A stretch of 64,000 bases of DNA from Prorocentrum cordatum. Taxonomy: Eukaryota > Sar > Dinophyceae > Prorocentrales > Prorocentraceae. The notes under the pieces are model-generated. The model was given only the letters and a program-made list of their open reading frames with translations. It made no database searches and was not told the DNA's origin. A program made the position numbers and the translations under genes. Location of the stretch: contig CAUYUJ010021160.1 of assembly GCA_963575745.1 (NCBI GenBank), forward strand, positions 43,501-107,500. Direction: 5' to 3'. Shown here in pieces: positions 43,753 through 53,501 of the stretch (position 1 is its first letter; each line of letters starts with the position of its first letter).

Positions 43753-43983
43753 CAAGCTAGGTGCGCTCGCGTCATATCTGACATCCTACCCCTCCCTCCC
43801 ATCCCTTACCATGGCGTAGATCCCCTCTCTACTCGCACAGTCGGATGTCGAGCAGGGCAATGATCCCGAAAGGGTACGCGATGCATTGTAGAGCACGGCA
43901 TGGCATGGCGTAGAAGAGCACCGCAAAGCGTAGTATCAACCTAGCATTGCATTGCATGCCGTGGCATGGCACGGGAAATGACG

Positions 43984-44170
43984 CCAGCGCTGCAGCGGGA
44001 GCACGAGTCGGAACGAGCGGAAGCGCGGAAATGAGGCCAGCGCTGCAGCGGGAGCACGATTCGGAACGAGCGGAAGCACTGAAATGAGGCCAGCGCTGCA
44101 GCGGGAGCACGATTCGGAACGAGCGGGGCCCGAAAATGAGGCCGGCGCCCCAGCGAGAGCAGCATTTAGG
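43984..44170 (+). repeat. 53-bp tandem repeat, about 3.5 copies
   Basis: Units start CCAGCGCTGCAGCGGGAGCA at 43,984, 44,037 and 44,090; a fourth, degenerate unit starts at 44,142. Preceded by a GGCATGGCATGGC-rich stretch. Confidence 0.9.
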
Positions 44171-44297
44171 AAAAAATGCAGGCGAAAACCTTACTCCGGG
44201 GAATCCTGTGTGTAAAAAAACAATACGCGGGGGGGGTGCTAATATTTTCAAACCGTCATCAGGGGAAGAGGGAGAGTAGTATTCATATCGAGTAATT

Positions 44298-44460
44298 GTT
44301 GAGGAGGAGGAGGAGGAGGAGGAGGAGGAAGAGGAGGAGGAGGAGGAGGAGGAGGAGGAGGAGGAGGAGGAGGAGGAGGAGGAGGAGGAGGAGGAGGAGG
44401 GGGAGGGGGATGAGGAGGAGAAGGAGGAGGAGGAGGAGGAGGAGGAGGAGAAGGAAGAGG
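44298..44460. repeat. GAG microsatellite
   Basis: (GAG)n with AAG interruptions. Confidence 0.95.
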
Positions 44461-44479
44461 AGGGGGACGAAAAGGAGCA

Positions 44480-44640
44480 GGCGGAGGCCTTTTCAGAAGG
44501 CGGCGGGGCTTCTCAGAAGCCCTCGCGCCTTGGAGAACCTTTCGGTGTTTTCGGGGGAGGCTTAATTAGGAGAAAACTTTTCAGAAGGCACGAGGGCCTT
44601 CGAGCCTTCTGAGAAGGCCCGCCCCTTCTCCCTTCCCCAA
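44480..44640. repeat. Foldback cluster of CTTCTCAGAAG units
   Basis: Repeated and inverted CCTTTTCAGAAGGC, GCTTCTCAGAAGC and CCTTCTGAGAAGGCC, able to form nested hairpins. Confidence 0.65.
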
Positions 44641-45149
44641 GAGGCATTGTGGGATTTCGAGTTCATCACCTCACGGTCTGTCAGCGCCCCGTGTCGGGAC
44701 CCCGATAAGACAGCTCTCGACGCGGTCGCCTTGGCGCGCGATGGCCCTCGAGGGCACTCGGTGGCCCGTCTGAGTGGGCCCTCCCCAAGCACCCTCGCGT
44801 CGCGGCAAAGCTCGCGACGATAGTTTGATAGCCGTTTTCGGCCTTGGGGGGCCTTCACCGGGCCCTTGCATTGCTACTACCATCATCGTGTCTACCGTTG
44901 CCGACGTTGCCATGACACCGCGCCCGCCCAACTCGCCGATTCGCACTGACGGGCCCGCTGTGAAGTGCTCAGCGGTCAGCGCCAACGCGACCGCGTCGGT
45001 CGCGCCAAACTAACTGGCCGCTTCGCGCGCAAGCATGCGTGGGCAAGCGCGGCCGCAGAGAGGCACCAGCCAACATCAAGCACTCACCGCAATCGCCGCC
45101 TCAGGGTTTTTGCAAACCAAGCTGCGAGCAGGTGGGTGGAATGATTGCC

Positions 45150-45720
45150 CGAGTGGTGGAGTTGACAACTCAGTGTGGACAGGCATTCATTGCAGCCCAT
45201 GTATTGCACAATTACGGAGCAGCACAGGTGGTACAACATGTATAGGTCCATATCGAATACACACCATAAACGGCGCCACATAGTGTGGGGCACGTCGGTT
45301 TCACAACGTACGCTGCGCCACATCTGCTGCAAAACATATGTTGCACAGCCTACTATGTGGCATGGCGCATATATGGTTCATCGTCGACTCCATAACATAT
45401 ATTTAGCAACGCACGTGGCACCACATGCATTGCACAACGTAGATATCACAACATTGGGTGCACTACTTTTTGTGCCGCGTACGTTCCACAACGTATTTTG
45501 CACTAGAAAGGGTATTCGCAAACCTTATGTATAGAACAACATGTTTGCACTACGTTGATTGTTCTACACGGATTGCACATTTTTGTTGCACTACACCGAT
45601 GTTGCTACATATTGTGTGCCACATATGTCCCCCAACGCACGTTGCATCACGCCGACAGCACAACATTGCATTTAATGTATTGCACTACGCAACTTGCTCC
45701 ACTTAAATGTCACATCGTGG
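45150..45720 (+). repeat. Degenerate repeat of about 21 bp (TGCACAACGTA-type)
   Basis: Variants of TTGCACYACGTAYGTTRCAC recur across the block in an AT-rich setting. Identity between units is low, so the period is approximate. Confidence 0.55.
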
Positions 45721-45884
45721 TGCTAGCATCGCACAGTTTGGGGTCCACGTTGGAGAACATCTTATACATACCCCCTCTTTGTTGCGACCCGATACGTGTT
45801 GGTAGGGCAAACCAGGCGTTTCGTCTGAGACCTCTGTGCCGTCCATAATTTCTGAATTTATAACGTGCAACTTTTTCACACTTG

Positions 45885-46135
45885 GGGGCGGCGCATTTTC
45901 AAAATGTATTTCTCGCTTCTCTGCCGCGCACATTCATTACACTGTACACTCGTGTCTCGGATGGAGGGCGGGCCATCCTCACAATGTGGCTTACGCCTCA
46001 GCGCGGCGCAGATTTGTTTTCAAGTTTGAAAAAATTTCGCGTGTTGATGGCGGTTCCTTTTCAAAATGTGGTTTTTGCTTTAGCGCGCCACGAATTTGGT
46101 TTAAACGTTTACAGTGGTTTCAAGGATTCTCATGG
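45885..46135 (+). repeat. Dispersed repeat family G, plus-orientation copies
   Basis: Two to three units with GGATGGAGGGCGGG...CACAATGTGGCTTACGC and GATGGCGGTTCCTTTTCAAA. The opposite-strand copy is at 54,895-55,080. Unit length is about 85-110 bp. Confidence 0.65.
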
Positions 46136-46423
46136 TTGACGACCCAGAGTCGGGGTGTTGAATTCCCAAGAATGATTTTCTGGCGCAGTTCAGGATTGTG
46201 AGGAAGGCGCAGCACCGTTGGTTCGCGGGGTTAGGTCCCAGGAGTAGTTTTTTGCACGGTTGGGGGTTTTCAGATTGTTGTTTTCCACAAAGGTTTTTCA
46301 TAATGCTGTTTTTCACAGGCCACTTGTTGCAGTGTTGCTGGATCTTTGTAGGGACCTATCACTCGGGAGCTCGGGTGGAGGGTTTATTCCAAGATCTTTG
46401 ATTACTGTTGGGTTTGCGTTGGT
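46136..46423 (+). other. AT-rich spacer before the copia-like element
   Basis: T-rich sequence without a recognisable gene; loosely continues the repetitive block upstream. Confidence 0.4.
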
Positions 46424-46620
46424 TGTGTGTGCAGTCCGGTCATATCCCTGTTGTATCACTACATGCCGCTAACGTATCGGCTCAGGTACTGGTACACAGA
46501 CCGCGCGGCGCTCCGCGCAGCGCTTTGGAAAAGGAGTAGATAACCTCTTCCTCCATCACTTTTACCTACGGTCACACGTCTTGGATCGACTCTTCGGTCG
46601 TATCCTTACACGCACAGGTT
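46424..46620 (+). repeat. LTR-like direct repeat, left copy
   Basis: Shares CGTATCGGCTCAG, TCCGCGCAGCGC, CCTCTTCCTC and CGACTCTTCGGTCGTATCC with 52,929-53,128, in the same order and spacing. Identity by eye is about three quarters. Confidence 0.7.
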
Positions 46621-46967
46621 ATCCGCCTATTATTTTACGCTTTTCGCCGTTGCGACTCGCGTCATCGTTGACACCGCCGCATGGTTCTGTACCCTTCGGG
46701 GCGCAGTGCCTCTATGCGTGGGGCGTCTTCGACGGCGCGTGGCCGCGGCGACACCACGGGAAGGGCGACAACATCCGTGATACCCATTCCCCCCCCCTTT
46801 CTGGCGAAGGCAGTTCCACCTCGCTCGCGGCTGCTCTCGGTGAGCTCCTACTCGATTCGCCGCTTCCGCCGCCCGCGCGCGCTCACACGCCTGGGAACTT
46901 TCATACTTTCTCGGCGCCTCATACGTCCATTTGAGCGTTTCCTGGCGCCGCCTTTGTTTGTTCTCGT

Positions 46968-48584
46968 GTGTCGGTGGGAAAACCTGCAGTAGTTTTCGGA
47001 ACCGCCGCTGGATTCGCCTCGCTTCTTCCTTCTTCTCCAACCTTCGCTGATGGACGGTGCGTCGGTGGGAACACCCGCAGCGGCGGCGCCGGTGAACCGT
47101 CTCCAGACATCGGTTTCGCGCGCCCCCGCCGCGGGGCTAAGGTCACATCGCCCACTGACGCGTCTGTATCCGACCATGTGCGTGAAACTGGAGATCGCGC
47201 GGGGCGGGAGTTTCAGCGAAGGGTTTCAGAGCGGTTTCGCATCTATTTCCCCAGTGGGGACGATGGTCGCGGCCCTTTTCAGAGGCGCTCCCGGCAAAGC
47301 TCCCTGCGGCGCGATATTTCATCGCATACTTCGCTGTCAGCCAGTGATCAGGCCCAGTTTCGAGACCAGGTTGGATTTTGTACGACCCAACAGTTGTCGG
47401 GTCTTGCTGCGCAGACAGCAACACTAAGGCATGAACTACACCGCGCCCTTGCCTGTTTCGACATTCGGATCGCTGAAGATCGATCGATCCTCACCCAGGT
47501 CCAGTATCAAGTCGGCCGCATGGAGTCACGCCGAGGTTCCGACCCCATTGCAATCGAGACGTTTCGCGACTATTTCCTTCGAGTGGAGGTTCTGCTCGTG
47601 AGCTTCAGGGACATGGGTACTGCCGCCGTCAGGATAGTACATAATGAGCCCCTGACAGTGCGGCAGGTTCCAGCTATTGAGGTACATGGGACAGCGGATC
47701 AACATTTCCGTGGTGGCATTGCTGAGTTTCGTGATCACGTTGATGTATTTACTGCCAACCTCCACTCCTAGCGCACCACGACCACGTCCGAGTTGCACGG
47801 CAAGCTGCGTGCTGCCGAGGTGGCTATTGGTCAACGTATTGATGCATCAGAGGGAGGCGTGCCAGCGCTTGAGAACCGAGTTTCCGCGGGCGAGCAGCAG
47901 TTGCCTGAAATGCGGGCTGCGTTGGCTGAGTTGCACGTTGTACGGGCCGAAACTTGCCAGCTGGGCACCCCGACATCGGCGTGCGATTTCGCCCCCCTCA
48001 CTGCCGAGATGGCCGAGGTAAGGAAGGCGGCGGGACACGTGCGGCACTATTCACCAACATTACCCAAGAAAGAAACGCTGAAAAAGGCACGGGCGGAGGA
48101 AGTCCTCACCTGTTTGGAACTAGGGCGCGAAGCGCACAACCGACGATTCCAGGACCTAGAGCATCGGCTGGACCGGTACTCCCAGCAAACTTATGACACC
48201 GACGACGAGGTACGCGGTCTACGACAGACTGTCGAGCAGTTGCAGAACGATCACACGGCCGCCGAAGCCACCGTGATGGGTCGCGCTAGCGACGCCCAGA
48301 TCCAGTGCCCCTCGCAACCGCCATGGCCCACCGCCGACAGTGCCCCGACCCTCGCCGATGGCAGCGTCCGCGCAGGACAACCGCGACGCGCGTCACCAGG
48401 GGCTGCCGCAGCAGTAGCCTCAACAAAGACACGTCGCGCATCTCTTGTGCGTGTACCATCGCCGACGCCACCATTTCCATCGCAGACTCTATCGCAGCAT
48501 TTGCATGGTGGCACCGCCCATATCCAGGAATCAGATACTGTGCGTATTCCTCAGCTGCCACGCGCTACTCAGTTACAGCAGTGA
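46968..48584 (+). pseudogene. Gag-like N-terminal protein with coiled coil
   Basis: One frame spans the interval, interrupted only by TAG at 47,769-47,771. Before the stop is a charged helical region (FRDYFLRVEVLLVSF). After it is a long heptad-like segment (RAAEVAIGQRIDASEGG ... RRFQDLEHRLDRYSQQ) followed by a Pro/Ser-rich tail. Its position before the zinc and protease segments suggests the structural protein of the element. No direct family match. Confidence 0.45.
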
Positions 48585-49560
48585 CAACGAATGGTCCGGG
48601 CAAATTGTGGCAGCGCTTCCGGGCGCCCTGCCAAGGCGCGCACATTCTTCTGCGTTGCCGAACAACCTGAGACTACATTTGTGGACTTACAAAACAGTGG
48701 AGATTTCGAGGGCATCGATTGTAAGCCCGACCGTTTTCAATGCTGGACTCCGTTGCGTAACGAAAAACTTCAACGCTCTACAGCATCAAGCCGCCATCAG
48801 GTTGGAAGGTAGACAGATCTTTTGGGCTTTGCCGCAACGCTACAAGGTCATTGGCGTCGACGACGCGATGCGCGACTTTGAGCGTCCACAACGTAGTCGC
48901 GCGCGGGGCGACGACCTCCAACGGTTCATTGTGGATTGGGACAATTTACTCTTGGAGTGCCGTGACCCACCGGACAAGAAGATACTCGAGTTCTTGTTCC
49001 GAGCTCGAATCCGCAGACGCCCATGGATGAAGCAAGACATGCGCAGCTGGACAAGATGAAGATGGGCGACCCCAATCGCTCATGTGATTTGCTGCGAGAG
49101 CGTGTTCTGGCCAACGTTGAGATGTGCCGGCTCGAGGGTAAACGGCGCAACCGCAATGGCAAGGCAGCTCGCCACGAGGTGGCCGTGCGCGCAGCATGCA
49201 AGGCAGGTCGTTGCAAAAACGGCAAACGGTGCACGCTGCTGCGCGCTGGCCCCGGCAACCGCCCCGCGCCGCGACCTCGCGGGCGCGCGTCGCAGACCGA
49301 CGCGAACCCCCGCCCGAGACGGCCCTCCACGGGGCGAGGCGCACAACGGCCGCCCACAGACGGAGGTGCCAGGAACTTCTGTCCCCCCCCAGCAAAACAT
49401 GGCACCTGCTCGCGACGGGGCCAGCGCATATGGCCCTGCGTTGAAAAGTGCAGTTTCTTTGCCGACCCAGGCGAGCCGTGCAAGCTGTGCAACAGCTGCC
49501 GCTCCGCCCGCGTCGCGTCTGACATGGGGGCCCCCAGGGGGGGCCCTGGCAGCGCCTGCA
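48585..49560 (+). pseudogene. Gag C-terminal and zinc-knuckle-like segment
   Basis: Frame 1 to 49,059 ends with DDLQRFIVDWDNLLLECRDP and ILEFLFRARIRR, a pattern typical of Ty1/copia gag. Frame 3 then continues with DLLRERVLANVEMCRLEGKR and Cys-rich stretches (CKAGRCKNGKRC; FCPPPAKHGTCSRRG) that could be degenerate CCHC or CCCH knuckles for RNA packaging. Confidence 0.5.
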
Positions 49561-49879
49561 GTCAGGGCGACCACGACTGGGCGTCGCCCTCCGGGCGCGC
49601 GGCGGGCAATCGACGCTCCTCGCGCGAGGGGTGTCGGGGCTCGCGGAGCCCATGGGGGTCGCAGGTGCACTGGCCAGGTTCCGATGGATATGCGATGGAA
49701 GGCGCGGCGCCCGCGGCAATTCCGCTCTCCTTCGCGGGGCGGCAGTCTCGGGCGCAGTCGAGGACGTTCGCGCGGCGGCGGCTGCAGCGGCAGCGGCGGC
49801 AGCGAACGGTCACCTATGACGCGCTGCAGGCTTGGATCCCTTCCTTCGACGCGATGCTTTCGACGGCGGGGCCGAGCGT

Positions 49880-50700
49880 GCGTGATCCCAGACCCAGAAC
49901 CGCGGCGCCTGCGTTTCGACCTCGACAACATCGACGTCACCACCAACGCGGTGCCCAGGCGACAACTGGCCAAATTGCACTCCGAAGCCAGCAAGGGTGG
50001 CCCCGTTGCCGCGCCCGACAAGTTGCCGGACAGGCGGCTGCAGGACAGCGCCGACGCGCTCCGGGTCTGCCGGTTCTCGGCGCAGAAGTGGCGCAATTGC
50101 CTTGCCGCCCCGCCCGAACCCGCCGCCCGATGGTGGCCCGGCCCTCTCCCGCCGCCCGACGCCGGGCACTGCGTCGACGCAGCCGCGTCGACGCGGTCCA
50201 CTGCAGCGTTGTCACGGGCGTGGATCTTGGAGAGCGGCTCCGCTCACCGCGCCCAGAACGAGGCCGACCTCGCGCGGCAAGGGGCCGCCGACGCGCGCCG
50301 AGGGCGCGAACATGTTGGGAACGGCCAGCGGTGACAGGATTTACCCAGCCCATCCCTTGCACTGGGTGGCTGCCCATCGGTGCTATCTGTAGGGCAACTG
50401 GTGCAAGACGACGGCTTCCGACGAATCTGGGGTCCTCAAATGGGTTGCTTATTGCGGGGCCCACGCGGTCTATGGCGCGGGGTTCCTGTCAGGAACCGCG
50501 CCCTAGAATTCGACTGCGACAATCTTGAACGGATTTTATCGCTGCAGTTGTGCTCCGCGCCGCAAGCGTCGCGACGCCCGCGACGAGTGCGACGAGATGG
50601 AGATGGTGCTTCGTGCCTTCGCATGCGTAAGTGTTGCGTGGGAGATGCCATTGCGCCGGCGGGCGCGCCTGCATCTGCGCCCCCCGTGCGTTCTATCTGA
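49880..50700 (+). pseudogene. Pol start: aspartic protease remnant and pre-integrase segment
   Basis: AWILESGSAH near 50,218-50,247 corresponds to the copia protease active site (usually W-I-x-D-S-G), with Glu in place of the catalytic Asp. A TGA follows at 50,332-50,334. The same frame then gives CPSVLSVGQLVQDDGFRRIW (about 50,371-50,430), the well-known GAG-pre-integrase pattern. The protease is probably dead as read. Confidence 0.6.
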
Positions 50701-50984
50701 AATATGATGACTTAGCGCTGGTGGGCGCACGCGCGTCTGCGCCGCCGCCTCGCGACGCGGCGCTGCCTTGCCGACCGCGGCCGCCCATTGGCCCCGTGCC
50801 TTGCGCCGCTCGCAGCCCGCAGACCGAATGGGCAATAGAGGCCGCTAAGACTGCCAGGCCTGTCACTGATGTCGCCTGCCTTCGTTCTCCCTCTCTCGGT
50901 CCCTCCGTCCGATTCCGCGCGTGCGTTGTCAAAGATCCTTCGCGCCATTGAAAGTGGGGCTCTAATTGTTCGAGAGTCTGCGCA

Positions 50985-51596
50985 GTGCGAACGCTGTGGG
51001 CTAATTCAATCGCGGGCGATGTGTCGCTCCAGGGGCATCGTCAGTCAACATTCCCGTTGTGGCAGGATCGGCCGGGCGACGGCCCAGGGCACGCGCGGCG
51101 ACCTGGCGCATCTATCTCCGCGATTGACGCCAATCATCCTCCGCGCCCATCTGCAGACATTGACGCCGAAGGACCCTTCGACTCATGGCCCGAGTCTGGC
51201 CCGGGAAACTCCGCATCAGCTGCCGCCCCCACCCGGGCGCAAATCGTCGAAGCGCTCCGCGATGGCGGCGACGATAGCCCGCAGGAGGACGAGAGGGCTG
51301 CGGAGGAGAGCGCCCTCGTGGAGCAGACCGAGCAGATCGCGGCCGAGCACCCTGGTACTGCTTCAGCACGCCTATCTCGCAGAGACATCATGACGGGCGA
51401 TCTCCCCGATCAGACGACCGATAAGGAGTGCGATTTTCTTTCCGCCGATCTGGCCACCGACTGCGCTCGCGCGATTCCTGATCAGGCCTTCCGCGATCTC
51501 GGTCGCGATTCGAGCGCCGGCGGGGGCACCTGCGAGTGGATTGAGACGCCGGCCCAGGCAGCCTCCGAATCGGCGAAACGGGCCAGTACCGTGTGA
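50985..51596 (+). pseudogene. Acidic linker-like ORF of the copia element
   Basis: A 203-codon frame, rich in Glu, Asp and Ala (RAAEESALVEQTEQIAAEHP), with no enzyme motif. Position after the pre-integrase segment suggests a linker within pol. A direct continuation into integrase was not found. Confidence 0.35.
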
Positions 51597-52928
51597 CTTT
51601 GGCGCAGCTCAGAACGAGGCGTCGCGCTGCTGCGACCGCGAACGGGGGGTGAAGCCTTCGGCGAGGGGATTGTTCCGGTCACCGCCCTCCGCTCTACCCC
51701 TTCGCCCTCTCCTCCGCCGCCGCGCCGCGATGGGCCCGCCGCGGGTGCTGTCTCCTCCTCCTCGGGCGCGGCGTCCTCCGGCGGCCCTGCCCCTGGCGGC
51801 GCAGACGTGGGCGGCGGGGTTGCGGGCCCCGAGCGCTACAGGGACAACGCATGCCGCTGCTGGTCGCACTATCTGAACAAGTGGATCTTGATCGATGAGA
51901 AAAATTGTGCAGGTATTTGGCCGGCTAATATGGCTACTCACGCCGTTGGTCAGTTTGACGGCCGTAAGAAAGATTTTGGGTCCCGCGCGCTCTAGCCGAT
52001 CTATGTTAAGTTGATTTGAAGTTCATGCTTCCGATTTTTTTGTGTGTAATATTTCTCCATGGCGTGCATGCTGTATTCTGGCGTTGGTACGGTATTGTTT
52101 AGGAGATTTTATCCCACGTGTCATGTCAGTATGTTCGTTCTGTTTTTGTACATTGATATTGCATCGTTTACTCGCATGGCGTTCAGGGCATAAATGCGCC
52201 CCGGCAGGTCGCCCGCCAACGCTCTCATCGAATGGTTCCGTATACTTTTCATGGGAAGGCGTCTGAGTACGACCTATGCGCAGCATTATCTCAATGACTA
52301 TACTTTGACGTCGACATCGCATGTATTGACATTTTTGGCAATCGTCGTATACTTTTTGAGGCCTTGGAGCGCCTCGCACTATGCATGTTACGCCATCTAG
52401 TCGGTCAGTTGTCATCGCAATTTCGATCGCAATATCAGGTGAATTTGGGCCTGGAGCGCCCCGAGAATAATTCTGGGCCTGGAGTGCCCCGTGAAAGAGA
52501 TTTCTTTTTGCCTTGATCGATTTGTCGTCGCAACTCTGATCCATCGTATTTCGATTTACGTTATTTGGCGCGCTCGTCATTGTGTGCCGGTGGAGTCACC
52601 TGCATCGTAGCATCCAGTAGTGTGATCCATTTGCTCTTCTCTCCCTCGCTCTCCCAGCTTTGTCACCCGTGGTGACGGGGAGTCGCCCAGGAATGCCGAA
52701 GCGTTTTTTGGGGGTGCGCCCTGGGCCCGCTAAGGGCGGGTAAGCCCCCCTATGTACCCTGTGTGGCGGGGCTCGTCCCCTTCTTTCCTTCCTAGACGAT
52801 GCGACCTCGTTTGGAGGTGCGGTTGATATGAGGGTTTTGTGAGTGGATATCGCGCCCCTGTTCCTGAACCCCGCCTGTGTCTCCCGCGGGCCCGGGGCCA
52901 GCGTGGGGCAGGCGGGACTCGGGGCGGG
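51597..52928 (+). other. Spacer before the right repeat, AT-rich in 52,000-52,600
   Basis: No RT or integrase motif. TGGGCCTGGAGYGCCCCG occurs twice near 52,446-52,492. A short frame (RYRDNACRCWSHYLNKWILI, about 51,833-51,892) is coding-like but unassigned. Confidence 0.45.
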
Positions 52929-53128
52929 GCATGTGTGAATTCCGTTCAGATCCCCATTCTATCATTGCATACCGTTTACGTATCCGTATCGGCTCAGTAA
53001 TTGGTACACGTACCGCGGTGCTCTCCGCGCAGCGCCCTGGGAAAAATAATGGCGAACCTCTTCCTCTCTCACCTTTACCTGCGGACGCACGTGTACATCG
53101 ACTCTTCGGTCGTATCCCAATACGCACG
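52929..53128 (+). repeat. LTR-like direct repeat, right copy
   Basis: Aligns with 46,424-46,620 and ends just before a CTC microsatellite (53,142-53,203). Confidence 0.7.
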
Positions 53129-53141
53129 CACTGGTCCTGCT

Positions 53142-53203
53142 CCTTTTCCTCCTCCTCCTCCTCCTCCTCCTCCTCCTCCTCCTCCTCCTCCTCCTCCTCC
53201 TCC
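53142..53203. repeat. CTC microsatellite
   Basis: (CTC)n, pure over about 60 bp. Confidence 0.95.
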
Positions 53204-53501
53204 TGAGAGAAGGAGAGGGCAGAGGCGAACCAAGCAACAGAAGCAGGTGGCGAGGTCGAACCATTGTCATCGCCACCGCGCAACGCCTGCCAGATTGCCG
53301 GCACTTTGGCCCGCTTGTTTGCGACGTTTGCGGCCCCTTCCCATCCCTCCCTTCCCTCCCTCTTTCCTTTTCGCTCCTATTCCCCCTCCCCCTTCCTCTT
53401 CTCCGGGTAGGGCGGCGCCCCCGCCGTCGCCGTCGGCAATTTCTGTGCGCGGCGCGGCGGCGGCGGCGCCGCTGCCGGCGCCGCCGCCCGTGAGCCAGCA
53501 G

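Larger units (their letters stand above)
46424..53128 (+). mobile_element. Decayed Ty1/copia-type LTR retroelement
   Basis: Direct repeats of about 195 bp (46,424-46,620 and 52,929-53,128) flank gag-like, protease-like and pre-integrase-like sequence in the normal copia order. No integrase core, reverse transcriptase or RNase H is seen between 51,600 and 52,929, so the element seems internally deleted. Coding pieces are broken by stops and frame changes. Calling the flanks LTRs is inference; no TG...CA ends or target-site duplication could be confirmed. Confidence 0.5.
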
